Shown: piece after piece, positions 29,306-38,321 of the stretch
Layout: each line of letters opens with the position of its first letter
How positions within the stretch are numbered: the first letter of the stretch is position 1
DNA from: Hyphomicrobiales bacterium
Lineage (GTDB): Bacteria; Pseudomonadota; Alphaproteobacteria; Rhizobiales; Beijerinckiaceae
Direction: 5' to 3'
Length of the DNA stretch: 64,000 nucleotides
Assembly (NCBI GenBank): GCA_947455455.1
Contig: CANGOE010000004.1
Span: forward strand, 1-64,000
Notes under the pieces: generated by a model
What the model was told of the DNA's origin: nothing
What the model saw: only the letters and a program-made list of their open reading frames with translations
Databases searched by the model: none
Made by a program: the position numbers and the translations under genes

Positions 29306-30919
29306 ATGACCCTTCCATTGCCCGCATCCCCCGACCGGCTCTATCTGTTCGATACGACCCTGCGCGATGGCGCGCAGACCACGGGTGTCGATTTCTCGCT
29401 GGAGGACAAGCGGCAGGTCGCTACTCTGCTCGATCGGCTGGGGGTGGATTATGTCGAGGGCGGCTATCCCGGAGCCAATCCGCTCGATAGCGAGTTTTTC
29501 CAGCATAAACCGACCAAAAAAGCCCGTTTCGTTGCCTTTGGCATGACCAAGCGGGCAGGGCGTTCGGTCTCCAATGATCCCGGTTTCAATGCCCTGCTCG
29601 ACAATGCCGCCGACAGCGTCTGTCTGGTTGCCAAGGCGTGGGATTATCATGTCCATGTCGCGCTCGGCATTTCGCTGGAAGAGAACATCGACAGCATCAC
29701 CGACTCCATTGCCGCCATTGTCGCCCATGGCAAAGAAGCGATGCTGGATTGCGAGCATTTCTTTGACGGCTTCAAAGCCAATCCGTCCTATGCGGTGTCC
29801 TGTGCCAAGGCGGCCTATCAGGCGGGCGCGCGCTGGGTGGTGTTGTGCGATACCAATGGCGGCACTTTGCCGCATGAGATCGAGGCGATTGTGGCGGAAG
29901 TGGCCCGCCATGTGCCCGGTGCCCATCTGGGTATCCACACCCATGACGATACCGGCAATGCGGTGGCCAATTCGCTGGCGGCGGTGCGGGCCGGTGTGCG
30001 GCAGGTGCAAGGCACGCTGAACGGGTTGGGCGAGCGGTGCGGCAATGCCAATCTGGTGACGCTGATCCCCACACTGGTGCTCAAGCCCGCTTTTTCCGAT
30101 CTGGTGACCACCGGCATTGATGCCGCGCGTCTGGCTGATTTGACCGCCATTTCACGCACCATGGATGAATTGCTCAACCGCTCCCCGCAACGCCATGTGC
30201 CCTATGTCGGCGCATCGGCCTTTGCCACCAAAGCGGGGATCCATGCCTCTGCGGTCATGAAGGACCCGAAAACCTACGAGCATGTCCAGCCGGAATCGGT
30301 CGGCAACCGCCGGATTTTGCTGGTGTCCGATCAGGCCGGAAAGTCCAACATTCTGGCAGAACTCGACCGTTTGGGGATCGAGGTCAACAACAAGGATCCG
30401 CGCGTGTTGCGCCTGCTCGACGAGGTCAAGGAGCGCGAAGCCCAAGGCTATGCCTATGAAGGGGCCGATGCCAGTTTCTTTCTGCTGGCCAAACGGGTGC
30501 TGGGCGAGGTGCCGGAATTTTTCACGGTCGAACGGTTCAAGGTCAATGTCGAACGCCGCTACAATGCCAGCGGTGATTTGGTGACGGTGGCCGAAGCGAT
30601 TGCCAAGGTGCGGGTGGGTGACGAGGTGTTCATTTCCGCCGCCGAAGGCAATGGTCCGGTCAATGCGCTTGATGTCGCCTTGCGCAAGGATCTGGGCAAA
30701 TACCAGCACCTGATCGCCGGCTTGGGGCTGTATGACTATAAAGTGCGGATTTTCCACGGCGGTTCGGATGCTGTGACCCGCGTGCTGATCGAATCCGGTG
30801 ACGAGTTGGGCGGACGCTGGACCACGGTCGGTGTGTCTTCCAACATCATCGATGCCTCGTTTCAGGCCTTGATCGATTCCATCACTTACAAATTGCTGAT
30901 CAGCGGAGCCGAAGTCTGA
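29306..30919 (+). CDS. cimA: (R)-citramalate synthase
   Basis: A 537-residue DRE-TIM metallolyase related to 2-isopropylmalate synthase. CimA condenses pyruvate and acetyl-CoA to citramalate, a threonine-independent route to isoleucine. The N-terminal barrel begins LFDTTLRDGAQTTGVDFS (residues 13-30) and contains HTHDDTGNAVANSLAAV near 215. The C-terminal LeuA-type regulatory domain starts near residue 400 (VERFKVNVERRYNASGD). Length and the R-D-G-A-Q-T-x-G-V motif fit CimA of the long type rather than LeuA. AGG lies upstream of the ATG. The 3' end overlaps the convergent LOG gene by 34 bases. Confidence 0.9.
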   Translation: MTLPLPASPDRLYLFDTTLRDGAQTTGVDFSLEDKRQVATLLDRLGVDYVEGGYPGANPLDSEFFQHKPTKKARFVAFGMTKRAGRSVSNDPGFNALLDNAADSVCLVAKAWDYHVHVALGISLEENIDSITDSIAAIVAHGKEAMLDCEHFFDGFKANPSYAVSCAKAAYQAGARWVVLCDTNGGTLPHEIEAIVAEVARHVPGAHLGIHTHDDTGNAVANSLAAVRAGVRQVQGTLNGLGERCGNANLVTLIPTLVLKPAFSDLVTTGIDAARLADLTAISRTMDELLNRSPQRHVPYVGASAFATKAGIHASAVMKDPKTYEHVQPESVGNRRILLVSDQAGKSNILAELDRLGIEVNNKDPRVLRLLDEVKEREAQGYAYEGADASFFLLAKRVLGEVPEFFTVERFKVNVERRYNASGDLVTVAEAIAKVRVGDEVFISAAEGNGPVNALDVALRKDLGKYQHLIAGLGLYDYKVRIFHGGSDAVTRVLIESGDELGGRWTTVGVSSNIIDASFQALIDSITYKLLISGAEV

Positions 30920-31485
30920 TCGGCTTTGGTGCGGCGTGCGGCATCCAGTAACATCGGCACCGCATCTTGCGGCTTTTCGGCGACCAGATAGCTGACCTCA
31001 AGACCCTCGCGGATGAATTGCGCCTGCCGCATATGGGCCAGCAGGACCAGCAGGGGCTTCCAGAAACCGTTCACATCCAGCATCAAAATCGGCTTTTTGT
31101 GGCGGCCCAGTTGCGCCCAGGTCAATTGTTCTACCAATTCTTCCAGCGTGCCGATACCGCCCGGCAATGCGATGAAGGCATCGGACCGCTCATACATCAT
31201 CTGCTTGCGGGTGTGCATGTCGGGCACGATCACTGTGTCCTGCACGGCATCCAGCATCAGTTCGCGTTTTTTGAGAAATTCGGGAATGATTCCGGTCACA
31301 TGCCCGCCATGTTCAAGGACGGCACGGGCGACTGTGCCCATCAATCCGACATTGCCGCCGCCATAGACCAGTCTCAGTCCGGCTTGGGCGATGCTGGCCC
31401 CCAACAATTCGGCGGCTTTTTTATAGGCCGGATCATTGCCGAAGCCCGATCCGCAATAGACACATATCGTTTCAATCTTGCTCAT
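30886..31485 (-). CDS. LOG-family protein (TIGR00730; nucleoside 5'-monophosphate phosphoribohydrolase type)
   Basis: A 199-residue Rossmann-like protein of the LOG family, which releases free bases from nucleoside 5'-monophosphates and can activate cytokinins. The family motif PGGIGTLEELVEQLTW is near residues 108-123, with YGGGNVGLMG near 45 and CVYCGSG at the start. The ATG at 31485 gives the conserved N-terminus MSKIETICVYCGS; upstream codons to 31521 are not conserved. It is convergent with cimA, with a 34-base overlap of coding ends. Confidence 0.9.
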   Translation of the reverse strand: MSKIETICVYCGSGFGNDPAYKKAAELLGASIAQAGLRLVYGGGNVGLMGTVARAVLEHGGHVTGIIPEFLKKRELMLDAVQDTVIVPDMHTRKQMMYERSDAFIALPGGIGTLEELVEQLTWAQLGRHKKPILMLDVNGFWKPLLVLLAHMRQAQFIREGLEVSYLVAEKPQDAVPMLLDAARRTKADQTSAPLISNL

Positions 31486-31595
31486 GGGTAAAATCTCGCA
31501 TGGCGGGATGGTCAGGGTCAATCTTGATTTGACTATCTTGTAACGCGTCTCCTTGCTATTCTGCGTCTCAGGTCGGGTGAGTTTAGGAGTTCGAG

Positions 31596-32612
31596 ATGAG
31601 ATTCTGGCGACTGTCCCTCTGGATCATTGTTCCGGCGATCTGTGTCGGATTGGGCATTGTCTTGCTCTCGCCTCCCTCGGACCAGCCTTCCCAGACCCCG
31701 CCTGTTGCCAGCAATCAACCAGCCCTCAAGACCGACAATCTGGCATCCGGCAAGGTCGAGACCAGCCTGATTCCGAGCTTCGATATCGTGCGGCTTGAGC
31801 CGAACGGGGATCTGGTGGTGGCCGGACGGGCCGGAAGCAAGGCTGTGGTTACGCTGATCATGGACGGCAAGGAATGGGATCGGGCAACCACCGACGAGAC
31901 GGGGCAATTCGCCATGACCCCGAAATCGCTCCCCCAAGGCCCGCATCAGCTCTCGCTGGTGGCGAAAATGCCCGATGGCAAGGAATATAAATCCGTGCAG
32001 GTTGTCGCTCTCGATGTGCCGGCCCGTGGCGGGCAGGCGGTTGCGGCTTTGATCTCGCCCGATCAGCCGGCAAAATCGCTGTTATCCACGCAGGGCGTGG
32101 CGCTGGCTCCGGGGCAACGGGCCCCTGTGGTGATCACCCTGGTCGAAACCCAGCCCAATGGCACCTTCTATGCCTCGGGTCGGGCCGCGGCCGGTGCCTT
32201 GGTCCGGCTTTACCTCAATGACAGTTTCGTGGCGCAAGGCGGCACCAGTCCGACAGGGGATTGGTCGTTTGCCATCGTCAAAGGCCTGACACAGGGCCAG
32301 TATCGGGTGCGGATCGACGAGCTGGACGGGCAGGGCGGCAAGGTGATGTCGCGGGCCGAAGTGCCGTTCGATTACACCATGCCTGCTTCGGCGGAGACGG
32401 CGTCCGCCTCGCCGCGTGCGGCGGCGGTTGAGGTGGCCGAGGTGCAATCGACCACCGTCAAACGCGGTGACAATCTATGGAACATCAGCTCGAAATTCTA
32501 TGGCGAGGGCTTGCGCTATACGGTGATCTATCAGGCCAATTCGGGGCAAATCCGCGATCCCAACCTGATCTATCCCGGTCAGGTCTTTGTCGTGCCCAAG
32601 GACAAGCCGTAA
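31596..32612 (+). CDS. Membrane-anchored LysM-domain protein with Ig-like repeats
   Basis: A 338-residue envelope protein. One N-terminal membrane helix (residues 5-25, or an uncleaved signal) is followed by a Pro/Ser/Gln-rich linker. Two bacterial Ig-like modules come next, each built around F-D/V-x-x-x-x-P-N-G-x-(L/F)-x-x-(A/S)-G-R-A (near 65 and 185). A C-terminal LysM domain (TVKRGDNLWNISSKFYGEGL to VVPKDKP, residues 286-338) would bind peptidoglycan. AGGAG lies six bases before the ATG. The layout matches a LysM protein often encoded beside the exporter that follows. Confidence 0.85.
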   Translation: MRFWRLSLWIIVPAICVGLGIVLLSPPSDQPSQTPPVASNQPALKTDNLASGKVETSLIPSFDIVRLEPNGDLVVAGRAGSKAVVTLIMDGKEWDRATTDETGQFAMTPKSLPQGPHQLSLVAKMPDGKEYKSVQVVALDVPARGGQAVAALISPDQPAKSLLSTQGVALAPGQRAPVVITLVETQPNGTFYASGRAAAGALVRLYLNDSFVAQGGTSPTGDWSFAIVKGLTQGQYRVRIDELDGQGGKVMSRAEVPFDYTMPASAETASASPRAAAVEVAEVQSTTVKRGDNLWNISSKFYGEGLRYTVIYQANSGQIRDPNLIYPGQVFVVPKDKP

Positions 32613-32717
32613 GGAGCAGGTCGCTTCCACACCGAATAAGCGGCTGATATGCTGGAATTGCGGTGCAAAGGCAGGCGGGCAGGTTTATAGAGGGAGAAAT
32701 TCCTTCTGCCAGAGATC

Positions 32718-34694
32718 ATGCCCATGGTTGATTCCCCCTCTTCATCCGGCCCTTCGACAACGGTCAAACCGCTTCCGCCCGAGGCTTTGACCAAGCGGAT
32801 CGAGGCGCGTCCGGCCCGCTCGCGTGTCAGTGCCGACAAGGGGCACCTTTTATCGACCTTCCGGGAATTATGGACCTATCTGTGGCCGCGTGACCGTGCC
32901 GATCTGCGCTTGCGGATTTTATGGGCGACTGTGTTGCTGGTGATCGCCAAGCTGGTGACGCTGGCGGTGCCGTTCACCTTCAAATGGGCGACCGATGCGC
33001 TGGCTCCGCTGTTGGAGCGCAAGGCGGCGGGTGAAACCTTCTCCTTCACCTCCGCGCTCTATATGGCGCCGTTGATGCTGACGCTGGCCTATGGCGCGAT
33101 GCGCGTGATGATGGCGTTGCTGACCCAGTTGCGCGATGCGCTGTTTGCCTCGGTCGCAATGCATGCGGTGCGTCGTTTGGCGATTGAAACCTTCGAGCAC
33201 ATGCACCGTCTGTCCCTGCGCTTCCATCTGGAAAAGAAAACCGGTGGTCTGACGCGGGTGCTGGAGCGGGGCCGCTCCGGCATTGAAACCATTGTGCGCA
33301 TGACCATGCTGACCGCCATTCCGACGCTGGTCGAATTCGTGCTGATACTGGCCGTCCTGCTGTATGAATTCGATTGGCGTTATGTGGTGGTCACGCTGGT
33401 GATGATTTTCGCCTATATGCTGTTCACCACCAAGGCGACCCAATGGCGCATCGGCATCCGCCGGAGCATGAACGAGTCCGACACCGAGGCCAATACCAAG
33501 GCGGTCGACAGCCTGCTCAATTACGAAACCGTCAAATATTTCGGGGCCGAAGACCGCGAGCGCGACCGCTACGACCGTTCGGTTGCCCGCTTTGAATCGG
33601 CTTCCGTGCAGGCCTATAATTCGCTGGCGGTGCTGAATGCCGGTCAAGCCACCATTTTCACGCTTGGCCTGACTGTCTGCATGGCGCTGGTGGTGGATGG
33701 GATTGTCGAAGGCCGCAATACGCTGGGTGATTTCGTCTTCATCAATGCCATGCTGTTGCAACTCTACCAGCCGCTCAATTTCATGGGCATGGTCTATCGT
33801 GAAATCAAACAGGCTGTCACCGACATCGAAATGATGTTCGAGGTGCTCGACCGCGCCCCCGAAGTGGCCGATGATCCCTCGGCCAAACCCTTGCAGGTCA
33901 GCTCGGGCACGGTCCGCTTCGACAATGTGGTGTTCAGCTATGTGCCCGAACGGCCGATCCTGCGCGGCATCAGCTTCGAGATCCCCGCCGGCAAGACCGT
34001 GGCGGTGGTGGGCCCGTCGGGTGCAGGCAAATCGACCCTGTCGCGCTTGCTGTACCGCTTCTACGAGCCGCAATCGGGCCATATCACCATTGACGGGCAG
34101 GACATCACGCAGGTGACGCAGGTGTCGTTGCGGGCCGCCATCGGCATGGTGCCGCAGGATACGGTGCTGTTCAACGACACGATCGGCTACAACATCCGTT
34201 ATGGCCGTTGGGATGCGACACAGGCCGAGATCGAGGAGGCCACCCGTCTGGCCCAGATCGACAGTTTCATCGCCTCACTGCCTGAGGGTTACGAGACGAG
34301 TGTGGGCGAGCGCGGCCTGAAATTGTCGGGTGGCGAAAAGCAACGTGTGGCGATTGCCCGCACCTTGCTGAAAGCACCGCCGGTTCTGGTGCTCGACGAG
34401 GCCACCTCCGCCCTCGACAGCTTCACCGAAAAGGACATCCAGGATTCGCTCGAACAGATGTCGCGCGGCCGCACCACTTTGGTGATCGCGCATCGTTTAT
34501 CCACCATCGTCAATGCCGACGAGATCATCGTGCTGGATGACGGCGTGATCGTCGAGCGCGGCAATCACGAAGCCCTGATCACCAGCGGCGGTGTCTATGC
34601 CCAGCTCTGGAACCGCCAGCGCGAGGTCGACGAAGCCCAGCAAACCCTCCAGCGCGTCGCGCAGGAAGAGGGCAAGCGGGGGCGGGAAGGGTAA
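32718..34694 (+). CDS. Atm1-type ABC exporter (heavy-metal / glutathione conjugate transport)
   Basis: A 658-residue half-transporter. About 80 polar residues precede six helices (about residues 70-370), and the nucleotide-binding domain starts near 395. Walker A is GPSGAGKST, the signature is LSGGEKQRVAIARTLL, and Walker B with the catalytic Glu is VLVLDEATSALD. The D-loop and H-loop (VIAHRLSTI) are intact. The pattern NESDTEANTKAVDSLLNYETVKYFGAEDRE is typical of Atm1/ABCB7-like exporters, which move glutathione-bound sulfur species or metals across the inner membrane. The gene probably acts alone as a homodimer. Confidence 0.9.
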   Translation: MPMVDSPSSSGPSTTVKPLPPEALTKRIEARPARSRVSADKGHLLSTFRELWTYLWPRDRADLRLRILWATVLLVIAKLVTLAVPFTFKWATDALAPLLERKAAGETFSFTSALYMAPLMLTLAYGAMRVMMALLTQLRDALFASVAMHAVRRLAIETFEHMHRLSLRFHLEKKTGGLTRVLERGRSGIETIVRMTMLTAIPTLVEFVLILAVLLYEFDWRYVVVTLVMIFAYMLFTTKATQWRIGIRRSMNESDTEANTKAVDSLLNYETVKYFGAEDRERDRYDRSVARFESASVQAYNSLAVLNAGQATIFTLGLTVCMALVVDGIVEGRNTLGDFVFINAMLLQLYQPLNFMGMVYREIKQAVTDIEMMFEVLDRAPEVADDPSAKPLQVSSGTVRFDNVVFSYVPERPILRGISFEIPAGKTVAVVGPSGAGKSTLSRLLYRFYEPQSGHITIDGQDITQVTQVSLRAAIGMVPQDTVLFNDTIGYNIRYGRWDATQAEIEEATRLAQIDSFIASLPEGYETSVGERGLKLSGGEKQRVAIARTLLKAPPVLVLDEATSALDSFTEKDIQDSLEQMSRGRTTLVIAHRLSTIVNADEIIVLDDGVIVERGNHEALITSGGVYAQLWNRQREVDEAQQTLQRVAQEEGKRGREG

Positions 34695-34751
34695 GAAGGC
34701 TTTAGAGCCCTCTGGGCGGTTGCCGATGCCGTTGGCTGGAACCCGAAGGCG

Positions 34752-34786
34752 TGGATGACCGGGACAAGCCCGGTCATGACAAGGGT
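34752..34786. repeat. Intergenic hairpin repeat, copy 1
   Basis: ATGACCGGG (34755-34763) and CCCGGTCAT (34769-34777) form a perfect 9-bp stem with loop ACAAG, flanked by GTGG on the left and GACAAGGG on the right. The same element appears inverted about 80 bp further on. Similar GTCATGACCGGGCTTGTC-type elements are common between genes in alphaproteobacterial genomes. The gene-free stretch 34695-35067 holds these two copies and nothing else I can identify. Confidence 0.7.
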
Positions 34787-34853
34787 GGGTTATATGTAAC
34801 ACCCTTTGTTTCATGTTCCATCCGACGGGTGGTGTCTGCACCAAAACCACATC

Positions 34854-34884
34854 TGTCATGACCGCCCTTGTGGCGGTCATCCAT
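34854..34884. repeat. Intergenic hairpin repeat, copy 2 (inverted)
   Basis: ATGACCGCC (34858-34866) and GGCGGTCAT (34872-34880) form a 9-bp stem with loop CTTGT. It corresponds to the reverse complement of copy 1, with paired changes on both arms that keep the stem intact. Confidence 0.7.
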
Positions 34885-35067
34885 GTCTTGCTTTGTCCGG
34901 TCAGCAAGCAAGATCGTTTTGGGGTGTTGACCGCATGCAATCCCCCGAAACCCGCCATAAAAGGCCAGATTGGGTCAAGTTTCCATCAATAAACCCCGAC
35001 GCATGCTTGACCCATGCCCGCGAGCCTGTCACATGCTGGAAGCAGGATTGCTTTTGAGGATGATGTG

Positions 35068-35766
35068 ATGAGCCTGGTTGCCTCTGTTCGACGGATTTTT
35101 GTGCCGATCCACCCCGAAGGCCTGCCCTTTATTGCGGTGTTTGCAGTGGCCGCGCTGTTGATGGGCTGGCTGTGGTTGCCGTTGTTCTGGGTCGGGTTTG
35201 TGCTGACCGTGTGGTGCACCTATTTCTTCCGTGATCCGGTGCGTGTGACACCGCAACGCGCGGGGCTGGTCGTCTCGCCTGCCGACGGGCGGGTGTCGAT
35301 GATCATCCGATGCTTGCCGCCGGTGGAATTGGGCCTATCGGAAGAGCCGATGCAACGCATCTCGATCTTCATGAATGTGTTCGATTGCCATGTGAACCGC
35401 GCACCGATCGAAGGCAAGATCGAAACCATCGCCTATCGCCCCGGCCTGTTTCTCAATGCCGAACTGGACAAAGCCAGCGATGACAACGAGCGTAACGGGC
35501 TGGTGATCGTGACCGAGGAAGGCGCGCGCTATGGCGTGGTGCAGATTGCCGGTTTGATTGCCCGCCGGATTGTCGGCTTCCGTCACGAGGGCGACCATCT
35601 GGAAGCCGGTGAACGGTTCGGACTGATCCGGTTCGGCTCGCGCGTCGATGTCTATCTGCCGGAAGGTGTGACCCCGCTGGTGGAAGTGGGACAGACCATG
35701 CTGGCCGGTGAAACCGTGCTGGCCGATGCGGGCGCTGTGAAACGGCCGTCATTCGCGCGGATCTGA
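35068..35766 (+). CDS. psd: Phosphatidylserine decarboxylase (proenzyme)
   Basis: A 232-residue short-form (PSD-A type) decarboxylase that turns phosphatidylserine into phosphatidylethanolamine at the inner membrane. A hydrophobic N-terminus with two membrane segments near residues 18-55 is followed by the catalytic core ([33 protein letters not shown]). Self-cleavage to form the pyruvoyl group is expected at the Gly-Ser in [13 protein letters not shown]. The ATG at 35068 has GAGGA seven bases upstream. pssA follows 77 bases later, so the two successive steps of phosphatidylethanolamine synthesis are encoded together. Confidence 0.93.
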   Translation: MSLVASVRRIFVPIHPEGLPFIAVFAVAALLMGWLWLPLFWVGFVLTVWCTYFFRDPVRVTPQRAGLVVSPADGRVSMIIRCLPPVELGLSEEPMQRISIFMNVFDCHVNRAPIEGKIETIAYRPGLFLNAELDKASDDNERNGLVIVTEEGARYGVVQIAGLIARRIVGFRHEGDHLEAGERFGLIRFGSRVDVYLPEGVTPLVEVGQTMLAGETVLADAGAVKRPSFARI

Positions 35767-35843
35767 CCCCTGACCATCACTATTTTGGCCATAATCACGT
35801 GATGATGGTTGAAGCTGGACGATGATGGGGTAAAGTACCAGTC

Positions 35844-36662
35844 ATGACAGAGTTATTCCCGCCTTTCGAGCCAGGTGACGAGCCCAAGACGCGCCGCTTC
35901 AAGCCGGTGCCGATGCGGCTGTTATTGCCCAATCTCATCACCTTGCTGTCGCTGTGTTCCGGCCTGACCGGCATGCGTCTGGCGATCGAGAGCAAGCTGG
36001 AAATGGCGGTGATGGCCATTTTTGTGGCGGCCATTCTCGACGGGTTGGATGGCCGCGTCGCCCGCATGATGAAGGGCACGTCGCGTTTCGGCGCGGAGCT
36101 TGATTCGCTTGCCGATTTTGTCAGTTTCGGGGTTGCCCCTGCGGTGATCCTGTATTTCTTCTCCCTGCACAGCCTTCATTCGCCGGGCTGGATCATCGTT
36201 TTGCTGTTTGCCTGTGCCTCGGCTTTGCGGCTGGCACGCTTCAATGTGGCGATTGATGATCCCGATCGTCCGGCATGGCAGAAGGATTTCTTTGTCGGCA
36301 TGCCGGCCCCCGCAGGCGCTTTGACCGTGCTGTTGCCGGTCTATCTCCATCTGGTCGGCGTGGCCCATCCCTTGGGTTCGGCTGTGATCGAGGCGATCTA
36401 TATCCTGTTTATCGCCTTCATGATGATCAGCCGGATCCCGACCTATGCGGGCAAGACGCTGGGATCGCGGGTGCCGCGCTCGGCCGTGATCCCGCTGTTC
36501 ATCGTTGTTGTGGCTTTTGTGGCCCTGCTGGCGACCATGATGTTTGAAATGCTGGCTTTGCTGACGCTGGCCTATCTGGTCTGTATTCCGCTGATGGTGC
36601 GGCGATACCGGCAATTGGCGGCGGCAGAAACACAGGTTCCGACGGCCGGAACCCCTGTCTGA
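35844..36662 (+). CDS. pssA: CDP-diacylglycerol--serine O-phosphatidyltransferase
   Basis: A 272-residue membrane enzyme joining serine to CDP-diacylglycerol to give phosphatidylserine, the substrate of the Psd encoded just upstream. The CDP-alcohol phosphatidyltransferase signature D-G-x2-G/A-R-x8-G-x3-D-x3-D spans DGLDGRVARMMKGTSRFGAE and LDSLADF near residues 70-97. About eight hydrophobic segments fill the remainder. The last 25 residues are a polar tail. This is the class II, membrane-integral type. Confidence 0.92.
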   Translation: MTELFPPFEPGDEPKTRRFKPVPMRLLLPNLITLLSLCSGLTGMRLAIESKLEMAVMAIFVAAILDGLDGRVARMMKGTSRFGAELDSLADFVSFGVAPAVILYFFSLHSLHSPGWIIVLLFACASALRLARFNVAIDDPDRPAWQKDFFVGMPAPAGALTVLLPVYLHLVGVAHPLGSAVIEAIYILFIAFMMISRIPTYAGKTLGSRVPRSAVIPLFIVVVAFVALLATMMFEMLALLTLAYLVCIPLMVRRYRQLAAAETQVPTAGTPV

Positions 36663-36805
36663 CGCGCCTATTCGGCTGGAAATACGCATTGTGCCGGTTC
36701 GGGCATAGTTTTTACATCAAAGGTGTTCACAAATCTGCTGATTTCGATTAGGGTCCGGCCCTCTCGATACGCTTCAGATGGTGAAGCGACGGAAAAAGGT
36801 TTTGC

Positions 36806-37024
36806 ATGGCGAAGGAAGAGCTTCTCGAATTCCCGGGCGTGGTCAGCGAATTGTTGCCCAACGCGATGTTTCGGGTTCAACTGGAAAATGATCACGAGAT
36901 CATTGCCCATACGGCTGGAAAAATGCGGAAAAACCGTATCCGCGTTCTGGCAGGTGACAAGGTGCTGGTTGAAATGACCCCCTATGATCTGACCAAGGGC
37001 CGGATCACCTACCGTTTCAAATAG
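36806..37024 (+). CDS. infA: Translation initiation factor IF-1
   Basis: A 72-residue single OB-fold protein with the classical sequence ([20 protein letters not shown] at the start, and [19 protein letters not shown] and [12 protein letters not shown] further on). It binds the ribosomal A site during initiation. The gene is followed 10 bases later by maf and then yacG, an order common in Hyphomicrobiales. Confidence 0.97.
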   Translation: MAKEELLEFPGVVSELLPNAMFRVQLENDHEIIAHTAGKMRKNRIRVLAGDKVLVEMTPYDLTKGRITYRFK

Positions 37025-37034
37025 TCTGCCGGAT

Positions 37035-37685
37035 ATGGCTCATTCTCTGCTTGGGCCGTCTGCGGATCATGCGTCCTTGATTTTGGCGTCTGCTTCTCCG
37101 CGTCGATTGTCTTTGCTGGCGCAAATCGGCATTACGCCTGATATCGTGTTGGCCAGCGAGATCGACGAAAGTCCCTTGCCGCGCGAAAAGCCGCGCGCGC
37201 ATGCCATCCGTGTGGCTTCTGAAAAAGCGGTAGCCACGCACAGTCTGCGTGCCGGGCAACCGCCTGCCTATCTCTTTGCGGCGGATACGGTGGTGGGTGT
37301 CGGCGCACGTATTTTGCCGAAGGCCGAGACCGAGCACCAAGCCCGTGCCTGTCTGGCCCTGCTGTCAGGGCGCGGCCACAGGGTCTTTACAGCGATATCT
37401 CTGATCACCCCCGACGGCACGCATAAACGCCGCTGTGTGGAAACGCGTGTGGCGTTCAAGGCTCTGTCGAAGGCCGAGATCGAGGCCTATATCGCCTCCG
37501 GTGAGTGGCAGGGCAAAGCGGGCGGTTATGCGATCCAGGGCCTTGCGGCGGCTTTTGTGACACATCTTGTCGGCAGTTTCTCTGCGGTTGTCGGCTTGCC
37601 TCTGGCCGAAACCGCCAATCTTCTGGCAGGTTCCGGCTATCCGGTAACAGCCGGCTGGCCGCGTCTGCCGCAATCCAATTCCTGA
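37035..37685 (+). CDS. maf: Maf-family nucleotide pyrophosphatase
   Basis: A 216-residue Maf/HAM1-like protein that hydrolyses non-standard or modified nucleoside triphosphates. The N-terminal LILASASPRRLSLLAQIG (residues 14-31) is the substrate-binding loop, the Asp in FAADTVVGV near residue 78 is the likely base, and YAIQGLAA lies near 170. It starts 10 bases after infA and probably shares its promoter. Confidence 0.92.
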   Translation: MAHSLLGPSADHASLILASASPRRLSLLAQIGITPDIVLASEIDESPLPREKPRAHAIRVASEKAVATHSLRAGQPPAYLFAADTVVGVGARILPKAETEHQARACLALLSGRGHRVFTAISLITPDGTHKRRCVETRVAFKALSKAEIEAYIASGEWQGKAGGYAIQGLAAAFVTHLVGSFSAVVGLPLAETANLLAGSGYPVTAGWPRLPQSNS

Positions 37686-37734
37686 TCCAGCTCCACAGTG
37701 GCCTGTTGGTCCAGAACCTGCGAGACCCGATGGC

Positions 37735-37974
37735 ATGACCGACATTCCTGAAGATGCAACCCGCGCCGACGCTTTGCCCGCCCAGCCATGTCCGCTGTGC
37801 GGCAAAGCCATGGTGCTAGCCTATCGTCCGTTCTGTTCCAAGCATTGCGCCGATCTTGATCTGTCGCGCTGGTTGAATGGTGTCTATGCGGTCCCTGCCA
37901 CACCCGATCCTTTGGACGATGATGACGAGATGCTGGCGCAACTGGCCAAAGAAATCGGGCTTGATGACGCATAA
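37735..37974 (+). CDS. yacG: YacG zinc-binding DNA gyrase inhibitor
   Basis: A 79-residue protein with a CPLC...FCSKHC zinc site (four cysteines at about residues 20, 23, 35 and 39) followed by the conserved RWLNGVYAVP. YacG binds GyrB and inhibits gyrase in Escherichia coli. The C-terminal tail is rich in Asp. It is the last gene of infA-maf-yacG, followed by tRNA-Lys. Confidence 0.9.
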   Translation: MTDIPEDATRADALPAQPCPLCGKAMVLAYRPFCSKHCADLDLSRWLNGVYAVPATPDPLDDDDEMLAQLAKEIGLDDA

Positions 37975-38146
37975 TAATGGCTGTTGAGCAGATTAGTCTG
38001 CTCTATGGGCTGGACAGGGCGGATCATGCTTGCTAAATGAAGCCTCGCGTCTGACGTGCCTGTTCACAAGCACATGTCGCGGTGTCTGACAGAGGTGTTT
38101 GGTGGAGGGTCTGTCTCCTCAAACTCGGTTAGACAATTGATTTGAT

Positions 38147-38222
<76 letters not shown>

Positions 38223-38321
38223 TCAAATCAAAACAAAATCAACGACTTAGTGCAGGTCGGGCAGGGGTGAGATTCCCTTTTATGCCGTTTAAAAATCCAC
38301 TCGATTTTCAGTATCGTGAGC

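Noticed and set aside
34806-35057. 83-codon frame between the Atm1-type gene and psd
   Set aside because: It spans a hairpin repeat and overlaps no conserved sequence; composition is Cys/His/Trp-rich as in random frames.
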